Origin: Paracoccaceae bacterium
GTDB taxonomy: Bacteria > Pseudomonadota > Alphaproteobacteria > Rhodobacterales > Rhodobacteraceae
DNA length: 34,627 nucleotides
Assembly (NCBI GenBank): GCA_016937725.1
Contig: JAFGVZ010000133.1
Span: forward strand, 1-34,627
Direction: 5' to 3'
Shown: in pieces, positions 15,827 to 24,540 of the stretch
Position numbering within the stretch: position 1 is the stretch's first letter
Layout: the number at the start of each line of letters is the position of its first letter
Translations under genes and position numbers: made by a program
The notes under the pieces: model-generated
Seen by the model: the letters and a program-made list of their open reading frames with translations, nothing else
Databases searched by the model: none
Told to the model about the DNA's origin: nothing

Positions 15827-17332
15827 TTAACTCCCCCCACCCAGAACCGCGCCGATATAGCCCTCTGGCGCGTAGAGCTGCGCTGCCGTATCGGTCAGGT
15901 AATCGGTCAACGGTCCTGCGGCGACGGTCATCAGCACGATCAGCGCCAACAGCCCCCCCACACCCGCCAACGCGACACCGGTGGCCGGGGCGGCGGGCGT
16001 TGCGTCTGCCTTCACCGCGTGGGCCTTCCAGAACACCACTGACCCGGCCTGCGCAAAGCCCACAACGGCCACCAACGATGTGATCAGCACCACGCCCCAG
16101 ACCCAAACGGACAAGGGATGATCGCGCAGCGCGTCCAGCACGAACAGTTTGCCAATGAAGCCCGACAAAGGCGGCAGGCCGGTTGTGGCAATGGCGGCGG
16201 CGAAGAACAGCGCAGCCACCAACCCCGATTGCACGATCGGCGCGCGCAGTTCCAGCGCGCAGGTTCCGCGCCGCGCCTGAACCATGTCGATCACGAGAAG
16301 CAACGCGCCCGCTGCAAGCGTGGAATGGATCAGGTAGTAAAGGGCGGCCACGGTCGCGCCCTCGGTGAAGGGGGCGATGGCGATGAACAGTGTTCCCATG
16401 GACCCGACAGCCGCAAAAGCCGCCACCCGCGCGAGCGAACCGCCCGCCATGACACCAACCATGCCGACCACGGCCGTGATTAGGGCTGCGGGCATGATCA
16501 GGTCCGAAAACAATGTCCCTGTCAGCGCCAATGACGGGCCGAAGATTAGCGTGAACACCCGCAAAACTGCATAGGCCCCAACCTTTGTCATAATGGCAAA
16601 CAACGCAGCCACGGGCGCAGGCGCATGAGTGTAGGTATTGGGCAGCCAGAAATGCAGCGGCAACAGCGCGCCTTTCACGGCGAAGACCAGCAGCACCATC
16701 GCGCCTGCCGTGCGCACCAATGCGGCATCTTCCGGCGGAAGCGTCGCGGCCTTGGCGGCCATATCCGCCATGTTCAGCGTGCCGAAGACCGCATAGATCG
16801 TGGCCAGCGAAAACACGAACAGGGTCGAGCCTGCCAAGTTGTAGATGATATATTGCACCCCCGCCTGCGTCCGCAAACGACCGCCGCCATGGACCATCAG
16901 GCCATAGCTTGCGATCAGCAGCACCTCGAAGAAGACGAACAGGTTGAAGATGTCACCCGTCATCATCGCGCCGAACAGACCGAAGAGCTGGAACTGATAC
17001 AGCGGGTGGAAATGCGCGCCGCGCGCGTCCCATTTCGTGCCGATGGAATAGATCAGCACGCCCAAGGCCAGCAGCGCGGTCAGCGTAATCATCAGCGCCG
17101 ACAGCCGGTCCATGACCATCACAATACCAAAGGGCGCGTCCCAATTGCCCATCTTGTAGACGGTGATCTCGCCGGTCGCGGCCTGCACCATGAGCATGGC
17201 GCAGATGACGGCCAGAACCGCCGTGGTCACCAGTGACAGCGTGCGCTGAATGGCCAATTGATCTCGGAACAACAAAAGCGCCGGGGCCATGACCGCCGTG
17301 ATGATCAGCGGCAAAACCATGAAATGCGTCAT
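15827..17332 (-). CDS. mnhD: Mrp Na+/H+ antiporter subunit D
   Basis: 501 aa, about 14 helices, homologous to complex I antiporter-like subunits (NuoL/M/N). NLFVFFEVLLIASYGLMVHG contains Glu136, the counterpart of the essential helix-5 glutamate of MrpD. VKGALLPLHFWLPNTYTHAP has the lysine and histidines of the proton channel. It is part of the proton- and sodium-translocating core with MnhA. Its start overlaps the mnhC stop (ATGA). Confidence 0.95.
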   Translation of the reverse strand: MTHFMVLPLIITAVMAPALLLFRDQLAIQRTLSLVTTAVLAVICAMLMVQAATGEITVYKMGNWDAPFGIVMVMDRLSALMITLTALLALGVLIYSIGTKWDARGAHFHPLYQFQLFGLFGAMMTGDIFNLFVFFEVLLIASYGLMVHGGGRLRTQAGVQYIIYNLAGSTLFVFSLATIYAVFGTLNMADMAAKAATLPPEDAALVRTAGAMVLLVFAVKGALLPLHFWLPNTYTHAPAPVAALFAIMTKVGAYAVLRVFTLIFGPSLALTGTLFSDLIMPAALITAVVGMVGVMAGGSLARVAAFAAVGSMGTLFIAIAPFTEGATVAALYYLIHSTLAAGALLLVIDMVQARRGTCALELRAPIVQSGLVAALFFAAAIATTGLPPLSGFIGKLFVLDALRDHPLSVWVWGVVLITSLVAVVGFAQAGSVVFWKAHAVKADATPAAPATGVALAGVGGLLALIVLMTVAAGPLTDYLTDTAAQLYAPEGYIGAVLGGGS

Positions 17333-17685
17333 TGGCCGCGCTCCTCTGGCGTGACCTCTGGGGCCTCGTTCTCCATGTCCAGCTTATCGGTGCCGCCATT
17401 CAGATAGGCCGTCAGCGCCATGATGACCGCGACCGCCGTCATGCCGAAGGCGATCACGATGGCGGTCAGCGTCAGGGCTTGCGGCAGCGCGTCGGTATGC
17501 GGGCTATCCACATACAGAAGCGGCGGCGAATTCAGCATCAACCGTCCGCTGGCGAACAGGAAGAAGTTCACCGCATAGGCCAGCAGCGACAAGCCCACGA
17601 TAACCGGAAAGGTCCGCATCCGCAGCATCAGGTAAGTGCCCACCGCCGTCAACGATCCGATAATGATTGCAACCAGTAGTTCCAT
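17329..17685 (-). CDS. mnhC: Mrp Na+/H+ antiporter subunit C
   Basis: 118 aa, three helices, NuoK-like, with YLMLRMRTFPVIVGLSLLAY, an NFFLFASGRL stretch and DALPQALTLTAIVIAFGMTA (the conserved DPLPQALVLTAIVI block of MrpC). I start it at the ATG at 17685, just before the mnhAB stop on the same strand. An upstream extension to 17736 lies within mnhAB. This start gives the family's normal length. Confidence 0.93.
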   Translation of the reverse strand: MELLVAIIIGSLTAVGTYLMLRMRTFPVIVGLSLLAYAVNFFLFASGRLMLNSPPLLYVDSPHTDALPQALTLTAIVIAFGMTAVAVIMALTAYLNGGTDKLDMENEAPEVTPEERGQ

Positions 17686-17689
17686 GATC

Positions 17690-20539
17690 TTAGCTATCCT
17701 TGGTGGCAGAGCGGATCGCGCCGCCATCCGTGACAATATCCATCGGGTCGGTATTGACCGGCTGATCGGGGTCGGCAGCCACGCCCATGCGCGACAACTC
17801 CGCCAGCGCCAGCATGACCGCGCCCAGAACCGTCAGGAACACGCCCACGTCAAACGCCATGGCTGACGCCAGTTCGAATTTCGACAGGGGCGGGATGGTG
17901 ACATAGCCAAAGGTGCTTTTCAGGAACGGGTAGCCAAAGAACCAGCTTGCAATGCCCGTGGCCGCCGCCGTCAGAATGCCCACCGCGATCATGCCGTGAT
18001 AGGCAAAGCGCTGGCGCGATTGCGCCCATTCAAGCCCCGATGCCATGTATTGCATCAGCACCGCGACCGCAACGACCAGACCGGCGATGAACCCGCCGCC
18101 CGGCTGGCTATGCCCGCGCAGGAAGATGAACGCGCCCACCACGATCGCAATGGGAAGCACCGCGCGCGTGGCCACGACCATCATCAGCGGGTGGCGGTCG
18201 CCGATCTTGACATGGTCCTTCGCCATCTCGCGCAGGCGCTTGCCGCCCGCGCTGCGCATAAGCGCCGCGACCATGGCGAAAATCGAAATGCCTGCAATGC
18301 CCAGAACGATGATCTCGCCAAACGTATCAAAGCCGCGGAAGTCGACAAGGATCACGTTCACCACGTTATTGCCCCCACCGCCGGTGTAGGAGTTCTCCAG
18401 GAAATACCAGCCGATATTGTCGGGCTCGCGCCGCAGAAGCGCATACATCAACGCGCCAATCCCAAGGCCCGCCCCTGCCCCGATCACCGCGTCGCGCGTG
18501 CGCCGGGCGGGGCTGCTTTCCTTGGGCGTTTCCTTGGGGAGGAAATACAGTGCGAGCAACAACAGGATGACCGTCACCACCTCCACCGACAATTGCGTCA
18601 GGGCCAAGTCGGGCGCGGACAGGTAGGCAAAGGCGACCGACAAGATAAGCCCCACCACGCCCATCAATACCAGCGACAGGTAGCGGTTGCGGTGTAGGAA
18701 CGCCAAGGCAGTCGTCGGCACCATGATCAGCACGAAACCAATGATCGAGGCATTGGTCATGGGCAACATGGGCCGTGCGCCTTGCAGGTAATCGGCGCTG
18801 AAAAACGCACCCGCCACGATCACCACGCAAGCGGCGGTGAAAATGGCCAAGTAGCGCGACATCGCCCCGTCATGCAGCAAGTCGGTAAACCACGTGAAGA
18901 ACCGGGTAATTCCACCCAACAAAGCGTCGAAAATCGCCTTCGCCTCTGGCCGGGGGGCGGCGATCCACGCACGGTCCAGCCCCTTGTGCAGCAACAGCAG
19001 CACAGCGCCCGTGGCGACCGCGATCATCGACATGATCAGCGCCGCATTTACCCCGTGCCACAGCGCAAGCGAATAATAAGGCAGCTCATCCGCCTGCGTC
19101 ACGGCTTTCGACACGGTTTCGACCAAAGCGCCCGCCATGGTTTTCGGGAACAGACCGATCAGAATGACCAGCACTGCCAAGAACGCAGGCGCAACCCACA
19201 TCCCAAAGCCCGGATCATGCGGCTTGGCCGGATAGTCGTCGCGCTTCGGGCCAAAGAACACATGGAACACGAAGCGCAGGCTATAAGCGACAGAGAAGGT
19301 CGCCGCGATGGTCGCCATGACCATGAACAGGGTCGAGGTATGCGCGGCCTCGTGCAGCATCATTTCCTTGGACAAGAACCCGTTGAAGGGTGGCAGGCCC
19401 GCCATGGAAAACGCGGCAATCGTGCCGATGGTAAAGGTCACGGGCATCAGGAACCGCAAGCCGCCAAGACGTTTGATGTCGCGAGTCTTGGCCTCGTGGT
19501 CGACGATCCCGGCTGTCATAAACAGCGCCGCCTTGAAGGTCGCGTGGTTAATGATGTGGAATACCGCCACCACCGCCGCAATCTCGGTGCCTAGCCCCAA
19601 AAGCATGGTAATCAGGCCCAAATGGCTGACGGTCGAAAACGCCAGCAGGCCTTTCAGATCATCCTTGAACAGCGCGATCACCGCACCCAGCGTCATGGTG
19701 ATTAGCCCCGCGCCCGCCACAAGGTAAAACCACAGGTCGGTGCCCGACAGCACTGGCCATAGCCGCGCCATCAGGAACAGGCCCGCTTTGACCATCGTGG
19801 CCGAATGCAGATAGGCCGAGACGGGCGTGGGCGCGGCCATGGCGTGCGGCAGCCAGAAATGGAACGGGAATTGCGCGGATTTGGTGAAGGCGCCCAGCAG
19901 GATCAGCAGCAGCGCGGGCACATAGAGATCGCTTTCCTGAATAACCTCGCGGTTTTCCAAGATCACGGTCAGGTCGTAGCTGCCCGCGATATTGCCAAGG
20001 ATCAGCATCCCCCCGATCAGCGCCAAGCCGCCCATGCCGGTCACGGTCAGCGCCATGCGCGCACCTTGGCGACCTTCGGGCAGGTGCTTCCAATAGCCGA
20101 TCAGCAGGAAGGACGACAGCGAGGTCAATTCCCAGAAAATGAGCAAAAGCAGGATGTTGTCGGACAGAACGACCCCCACCATCGCGCCTTGGAACAGCAG
20201 CAAATAGGTGTAGAACTGATCCATCGGGTCGCTTTTATACAGGTAAAAGCGCGCGTAGATGATGATCAGCAGCCCGATCCCAAGGATCAGCCCGGCGAAC
20301 ATGAAGCCCAAACCGTCAAGGAAGAAATTTACGTTCAGCCCCAGCGCGGGCAGCCATTCAAACCGGGCTTGCACCACCTCTCCATTCAGCACGGCGGGCA
20401 GGTGCGACAGCAAGCCCAACAGGGCCAGCAATGTCACCGCGCCGGTGGCTGTGGCGCAGGCATTGCGCCCAGCGCGCAGCATCAGGCCGGGAAGGAGCGC
20501 GCCCAGAAAAGGAAGCGCTGCGATCAGGGCAAGAGACAT
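17690..20539 (-). CDS. mnhA: Mrp Na+/H+ antiporter fused subunits A and B
   Basis: 949 aa. Residues 1-about 790 are MnhA: helix 5 has FWELTSLSSFLLIGYW with Glu137, then TKSAQFPFHFWLPHAMAAPT with the proton-channel lysine and histidine, plus a C-terminal set of helices unique to MrpA. Residues about 800-930 match MnhB: LPIAIVVGAFIFLRGHSQPGGGF and the IASWFFGYPF stretch. A fused A-B gene and six-gene order A(B)-C-D-E-F-G is the group 2 Mrp arrangement known from Sinorhizobium pha. The complex exports Na+ (or K+) in exchange for H+, so it serves salt and alkali tolerance. It starts 144 bp after the ggpS stop. The gap has a weak -35-like TTGACT (minus, 20645-20650) but no clear terminator, so it may be read partly from upstream. 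Confidence 0.95.
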   Translation of the reverse strand: MSLALIAALPFLGALLPGLMLRAGRNACATATGAVTLLALLGLLSHLPAVLNGEVVQARFEWLPALGLNVNFFLDGLGFMFAGLILGIGLLIIIYARFYLYKSDPMDQFYTYLLLFQGAMVGVVLSDNILLLLIFWELTSLSSFLLIGYWKHLPEGRQGARMALTVTGMGGLALIGGMLILGNIAGSYDLTVILENREVIQESDLYVPALLLILLGAFTKSAQFPFHFWLPHAMAAPTPVSAYLHSATMVKAGLFLMARLWPVLSGTDLWFYLVAGAGLITMTLGAVIALFKDDLKGLLAFSTVSHLGLITMLLGLGTEIAAVVAVFHIINHATFKAALFMTAGIVDHEAKTRDIKRLGGLRFLMPVTFTIGTIAAFSMAGLPPFNGFLSKEMMLHEAAHTSTLFMVMATIAATFSVAYSLRFVFHVFFGPKRDDYPAKPHDPGFGMWVAPAFLAVLVILIGLFPKTMAGALVETVSKAVTQADELPYYSLALWHGVNAALIMSMIAVATGAVLLLLHKGLDRAWIAAPRPEAKAIFDALLGGITRFFTWFTDLLHDGAMSRYLAIFTAACVVIVAGAFFSADYLQGARPMLPMTNASIIGFVLIMVPTTALAFLHRNRYLSLVLMGVVGLILSVAFAYLSAPDLALTQLSVEVVTVILLLLALYFLPKETPKESSPARRTRDAVIGAGAGLGIGALMYALLRREPDNIGWYFLENSYTGGGGNNVVNVILVDFRGFDTFGEIIVLGIAGISIFAMVAALMRSAGGKRLREMAKDHVKIGDRHPLMMVVATRAVLPIAIVVGAFIFLRGHSQPGGGFIAGLVVAVAVLMQYMASGLEWAQSRQRFAYHGMIAVGILTAAATGIASWFFGYPFLKSTFGYVTIPPLSKFELASAMAFDVGVFLTVLGAVMLALAELSRMGVAADPDQPVNTDPMDIVTDGGAIRSATKDS

Positions 20540-20683
20540 CGGCGTTTTTTCCGTTTTTTATGGTCCGCGCACGTTCAAGCACGCAGCGCAGAGGGAATGG
20601 GCGCGAAAAAGAGTTCGCCATTCATCAAATACCGCCATGATGAAAGTCAAGGCAAACCGGCGCGATTCCGGATAAAACCGGAG

Positions 20684-22210
20684 TCAGGCGGCAGGCGCAG
20701 GGGCGATTTTCGGCCCCGTGCCGTGGCGTTCGCGCTGAAGCGTGCGGAAATGCGCAATCTCGGAATGGGTCCACGCCGCAATGTCCCATGTGCGCGCCGA
20801 CCGGCGAAGCGCGGCCATACGCGCGCTGGCCTCTTCCATACCCATGGCCAGCGCTTGCTCCAACCCGGAATCCATCGACGAATGCGAAAACGGGTTCACG
20901 GGGATGGCGCCGTCCAGTAGCACTGCGCAGCCCGCAAATTCCGACAGGATGAGCGCGCCGGGATTGGTCAGATCGCGCGCGGCGCAGAATTCCGACGCCA
21001 CAAGGTTCAGCCCATCGGCCAAGGGCGTAATAGACGCAATATCGGCGGCGCGGTAATAGGCCACAAGCTGCGCCAGAGGAATCGCTTGGCTGACCAGCGT
21101 CACCGGTTGCCAATCGAAGCTGCCGAACGTGCCGTTAATGCGCCCGACAAGCGATTCAATCGCCTCCTGCACCTCGGCATAGGCGGTCATGTTGCGGTTT
21201 GCCCCGACCGAAACCAGCATCAACCGCACCTTGCCGCGCAGGTCGGGGCGGCGCTCTAACAAGCGCCCGAAGGCTTCCAATTGTTCGATATTGCCTTTGG
21301 TGTAATCCGTGCGCGACACCGACAGGATCAGCTTCGTGTCGCCCAGTTCGGCGCGGATTTCCCGCACCCGCTCGGCCACTTCGGGCTTGTTCGCCAATTT
21401 TTCGATATAGTCGAAATTCACCCCCACCGGGTTGGTGTGCACGCAGGTTGTCGCCCCCATATGCTCCAGCATCAGCGGCATGCGGCGGTCATTCAGCGCC
21501 ACGCCCGTGGCAGACAGCGTGCTGGGCGTTTCCGCCTCTGATACCAGCCGCGCGCCCTTGATGGACCGCACGACGGCGGCAAAATTCTGAGCATAGCGCG
21601 GAATGTGAAAGCCCACGCTGTCGCAGGTCATCAGGCTGTTGATGATCTCTTCGCGCCACGGCAGCACGTTGAACATATCCGGGCCCGGAAAGGGCGTGTG
21701 GTGGAAAAAGCAGATCGTGGCGTTGGGTTTTAGCTGGCGCAGATAGCCCGGCACCAGCCACAAGTTATAGTCATGAATCCAGATCACGGCATCATCTGTG
21801 GCCTGCTGTGCGGCGGCTTCTGCAAACAGCCAGTTCACCGCGCGGAAGGTTGGCCAATCGACCGGGTCGTAATTATAGCGTTCCTTGAAGCCGTGCAGGA
21901 TAGGCCAGAAGGCTTCTTTACTGGTCACATGGTAGAAGCTTTTGACCTGTTCCTTGGTCAAAGGCAGCCGACTGACCGAATAAGTGCCAAAACTGTCCGA
22001 AATTTCGATCACGCGCTCGAATTCCGGGTTGGCAGGGTCTTCGGCCTCTTTCCACGCCACCCAAGCACCGCGATCCGCCTGCCCCAAAAACCCTTTCATC
22101 GTTGGCACAATGCCGTTCGGGCTGGAGTTTTCGCGGTAATGCACCTTCCCGTCCTCGATCACCTCCTCGTAAGGTTGGCGATGGTAGACGATTACAAGAT
22201 CCGATTTCAT
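20684..22210 (-). CDS. ggpS: Glucosylglycerol-phosphate synthase (GgpS-type; GT20, not a classical OtsA)
   Basis: 508 aa GT20 glycosyltransferase. It would make 2-O-glucosylglycerol 3-phosphate from ADP-glucose and glycerol 3-phosphate. The N-terminus is LVIVYHRQPYEE (5-16) with SPNGIVPT (30-37) and VKSFYHVTSKEAFWPILH (89-106), blocks seen in cyanobacterial GgpS. E. coli OtsA instead begins with a VVSNR loop. Shared GT20 residues are Asp147 in WIHDYNLW and Arg300/Lys305 in SRTDYTKG, and DGLNLVASEF near the C-terminus. The start overlaps the phosphatase stop by 4 bp (ATGA), so both are translated together. The Mrp antiporter follows. Trehalose-6-phosphate synthase remains the fallback call. 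Confidence 0.8.
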   Translation of the reverse strand: MKSDLVIVYHRQPYEEVIEDGKVHYRENSSPNGIVPTMKGFLGQADRGAWVAWKEAEDPANPEFERVIEISDSFGTYSVSRLPLTKEQVKSFYHVTSKEAFWPILHGFKERYNYDPVDWPTFRAVNWLFAEAAAQQATDDAVIWIHDYNLWLVPGYLRQLKPNATICFFHHTPFPGPDMFNVLPWREEIINSLMTCDSVGFHIPRYAQNFAAVVRSIKGARLVSEAETPSTLSATGVALNDRRMPLMLEHMGATTCVHTNPVGVNFDYIEKLANKPEVAERVREIRAELGDTKLILSVSRTDYTKGNIEQLEAFGRLLERRPDLRGKVRLMLVSVGANRNMTAYAEVQEAIESLVGRINGTFGSFDWQPVTLVSQAIPLAQLVAYYRAADIASITPLADGLNLVASEFCAARDLTNPGALILSEFAGCAVLLDGAIPVNPFSHSSMDSGLEQALAMGMEEASARMAALRRSARTWDIAAWTHSEIAHFRTLQRERHGTGPKIAPAPAA

Positions 22211-22986
22211 AGCGGCAACTCCGGTGGGGTTGGGTGCAAGGTATGGGCATGGATGGCCTCTATGATCCCGCCCGCGCCGATCTGGCGGCAGCGATGGGCC
22301 CTCGGCAAATGCGCGGTCGCGGCAAGCAATTCGGGCTCCGATCCGCCCACAAGCGCGCCGTGCAGCCCGGTTTCGAACATGGACAGATCGTTGAGCGTGT
22401 CGCCTGCTACTAGCACCTGTTCGGCATTCAGCCCAAGATGAGAGATCAGGCGCAGAAGCGACGGGCCCTTGCTGACACCCTTGGGTAGCACATCGACAAA
22501 GCACCCGTGCGAGACGATGATATCGACCTCCAGCCCGTCCAGAACCGACAAAGCGGCGCGGTCGAACGCGCTGTTGTATTCATAGGACAGGCGATGACGA
22601 AAGGGCGCATCTTGCAAGCGCAGACCTGTCACAGACTCAAGCCGCGCCCGAATCTCGGCATCCAGCCCATGCCACGCTTGCGCGATCGGCGCTTCCAGAT
22701 CGGGGAGCGGGTGCACGCGACCATCGGTAAAACTTGCGATAGTCGTCCCGACATCGCCAATCACAAATTCCGGCGAAGGCACATCACCCTTGGCGCATAA
22801 ATCTGCAATAAAATCCGGGTCACGCCCGGTAACGAAGACAAGCTGCACATCGGGTTGCGCGCGCAGCCATGAATAAAGCAGGTTTCGATGCGTGGCGCTG
22901 CCGCCCAGAAAGGTTCCGTCAAGGTCGGTCGCCAGCACCATGCGGGTGCTTTGCCCGGCGATGGGGCGTTTCGATAAAATTTCCAT
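22207..22986 (-). CDS. HAD-IIB phosphatase coupled to GgpS (likely glucosylglycerol-3-phosphatase)
   Basis: 259 aa. HAD motifs are visible: I, DLDGTFLGG with Asp21 and Asp23; II, VTGRD (52-56); III, a lysine at 169 or 173 in LPKGVSKG; IV, GDTLNDLSMF with Asp196 and Asp200. The cap is of the IIB type found in sucrose- and trehalose-phosphate phosphatases. In Pseudomonas and Stenotrophomonas a HAD phosphatase is fused to the N-terminus of GgpS (GgpPS). Here the same order occurs as two genes overlapping by ATGA, so dephosphorylation of glucosylglycerol phosphate is the best guess. The start at 22986 has no good ribosome site. Met16 (22941) is a possible alternative start. Trehalose-6-phosphate phosphatase is the alternative function. 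Confidence 0.78.
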   Translation of the reverse strand: MEILSKRPIAGQSTRMVLATDLDGTFLGGSATHRNLLYSWLRAQPDVQLVFVTGRDPDFIADLCAKGDVPSPEFVIGDVGTTIASFTDGRVHPLPDLEAPIAQAWHGLDAEIRARLESVTGLRLQDAPFRHRLSYEYNSAFDRAALSVLDGLEVDIIVSHGCFVDVLPKGVSKGPSLLRLISHLGLNAEQVLVAGDTLNDLSMFETGLHGALVGGSEPELLAATAHLPRAHRCRQIGAGGIIEAIHAHTLHPTPPELPL

Positions 22987-23062
22987 ACCATGAAGATGGG
23001 ATGGGCTTGCTCAAGTTCCAACCCGATGCGGGCCCAGACGACCCGAAACAGAGCGCAAAACA

Positions 23063-23089
23063 AAGGCCGCCCATAATCTGAGCGGCCTT
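23063..23089 (-). terminator. Rho-independent terminator after cspA
   Basis: On the minus strand AAGGCCGC and GCGGCCTT form an 8-bp stem with an 11-nt loop, followed by TGTTTTG, about 33 bp downstream of the cold-shock gene stop. A second smaller stem GCCTAA/TTAGGC lies at 23100-23114 between it and the stop. Confidence 0.75.
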
Positions 23090-23121
23090 AAGCATTCTTG
23101 CCTAAAAATTAGGCTAAAATA

Positions 23122-23328
23122 TCAGGCGAGTGCCAGGTTCGACGCGGATTCGCGGCCGTCGCGGCCTTTTTCCAGATCGAAGGTCACTTTCTGACCATCA
23201 TCCAGACCGCGCAGACCAGCGCGCTCAACAGCGGAAATGTGCACGAACACATCCTTGGAACCGCCATCGGGTTGAATGAAGCCAAAACCTTTGGTTGCGT
23301 TGAACCATTTCACGGTGCCAGTAGCCAT
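23122..23328 (-). CDS. cspA: Cold-shock domain protein (CspA family)
   Basis: 68 aa OB-fold RNA/single-strand DNA-binding protein. It begins MATGTVKWFN, with RNP1 KGFGFI (13-18) and RNP2 VFVHI (27-31), and ends SASNLALA. These proteins act as RNA chaperones in the cytoplasm. AGGAGA 8 nt upstream fixes the start at 23328. The in-frame extension to 23358 would cover this site. A 162-bp gap to the GAPDH stop gives room for the long 5' leader often seen in cold-shock genes, though I see no clear thermosensor structure by eye. Which cold-shock paralogue it is cannot be decided. Confidence 0.95.
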   Translation of the reverse strand: MATGTVKWFNATKGFGFIQPDGGSKDVFVHISAVERAGLRGLDDGQKVTFDLEKGRDGRESASNLALA

Positions 23329-23490
23329 GTGAATTCTCCTAAATATATCACTGCCCACGACATTGCGGCAGTTCGGCTCAGTCAGTGCAAGATCGAGATC
23401 ACTGTGGCCGATGAAGGAGAACAGAGTCGATAGAGGTAACGTCGCTGCGTCTTCATACAGAGGCGCGCCACACCTAGCAAGGAAATTCGC

Positions 23491-24474
23491 TTAGCCAAAT
23501 TGCGCCACCCGCGCGGCCATATCCAGCATGCGGCACGAAAAGCCCCATTCGTTGTCATACCAGCCGAACACACGCAGCATCCCGCCTTCGGTTTGCTGCG
23601 TCTCTGGCAGCGCCATGACAATGCTTTCCGGGCGGGCCCGCAGATCGGTCGACACGAGCGGCCTGTCCGTCCAGCCAATAACACCGCCGGCCTGTTGCAG
23701 CGCAGCGTTCACCTCGGCCACACTCGGGCGGCGATCCAGCATTACGCACAAATCGACCGCTGAAACCGATGCTGTCGGCACCCGCACCGCCGCACCCAGC
23801 AAACGCCCTTCCATTTCGGGCAAGACCCGCTCGACCAGCTTTTGCGCGCTGGTCGTGGTCGGCACCATCGACAGCGCCGCGGCGCGCGAACGCGCCAGAT
23901 CACCGCGCGGCGCGTCGACCGTGGGCTGGCTACCGGTGTAGCAATGCACCGTGGTCATAAACCCCGTGGCAATGCCCCAGTGATCGTGCAGGAACTTGGC
24001 CAATGGTGCCAGCGCATTCGTCGTGCAGGACGCGTTCGAGATCAGCTCATGCGCAGGCGTCAGGACATGATCATTCGCCCCAAGCACCACCGTGACCTCT
24101 GCCGCGTCAGAGGGGCCGGAAATCAGCACCCGCCGCGCACCTGCCCGTATACCCCGACGGGCCACCTCTGTCCGGTCGGCGCGGCCCGTGCATTCCATGA
24201 CAAGGTCAATATCGGACAGGTCCAGCTCTGACAGGTCAGACTTGTGTGTCAGGCGCAGCGTCGTATCGCTAACACGAAACTGACCGTCCCCGGTGGAAAC
24301 CGGATGCGCTAACCGGCCGAAAACACTGTCATATTCGAACAGGTAAGCGCAGGTCTCGGCATCTGCGATGTCGTTGATTGCGACGATCTGCACATCCGGC
24401 CAACCGCCTTGAAGCCAAGCCCGTAGCACCGTCCGCCCGATCCGGCCAAAGCCGTTGATCGCCACGCGTATCAT
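23491..24474 (-). CDS. GAPDH-family dehydrogenase (divergent, some Epd-like features)
   Basis: 327 aa. The NAD motif NGFGRIGR (8-15) and Asp35 in AINDIAD indicate NAD preference. Catalytic Cys150 is in ISNASCTTN and the general-base His177 is in TTVHCYTG. It has the GAPDH motif RVPT. The conserved STGAAKA phosphate-site segment of glycolytic GAPDH reads TTSAQKL here. The C-terminal block NEWGFSCRMLD resembles erythrose-4-phosphate dehydrogenase (NEWGFANRMLD) more than NEWGYSNR of GapA. It may be a gluconeogenic second GAPDH or an Epd-like enzyme for vitamin B6 synthesis. It begins 66 bp after bhcD on the same strand and could share its transcript. Confidence 0.88.
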   Translation of the reverse strand: MIRVAINGFGRIGRTVLRAWLQGGWPDVQIVAINDIADAETCAYLFEYDSVFGRLAHPVSTGDGQFRVSDTTLRLTHKSDLSELDLSDIDLVMECTGRADRTEVARRGIRAGARRVLISGPSDAAEVTVVLGANDHVLTPAHELISNASCTTNALAPLAKFLHDHWGIATGFMTTVHCYTGSQPTVDAPRGDLARSRAAALSMVPTTTSAQKLVERVLPEMEGRLLGAAVRVPTASVSAVDLCVMLDRRPSVAEVNAALQQAGGVIGWTDRPLVSTDLRARPESIVMALPETQQTEGGMLRVFGWYDNEWGFSCRMLDMAARVAQFG

Positions 24475-24540
24475 GTCTGTGTCCCCTGCCCTATCGGCAC
24501 TTTCGCGCAGTTAGCCCCGGCGCGTGCCGAGGCGCAAGGC

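Noticed and set aside
19805..20920. 371-codon plus-strand frame opposite mnhA and ggpS
   Set aside because: Low-complexity His/Gln/Arg composition, spans the gap and parts of two real minus-strand genes, and matches no family.
20684..22986. Plain trehalose call (otsA plus otsB)
   Set aside because: Kept only as fallback: the GT20 protein has GgpS blocks and the gene order equals the domain order of GgpPS.
23332..23490. Cold-shock thermosensor structure in the cspA leader
   Set aside because: The gap is long enough, but no convincing alternative stems could be seen by eye; folding at two temperatures would be needed.
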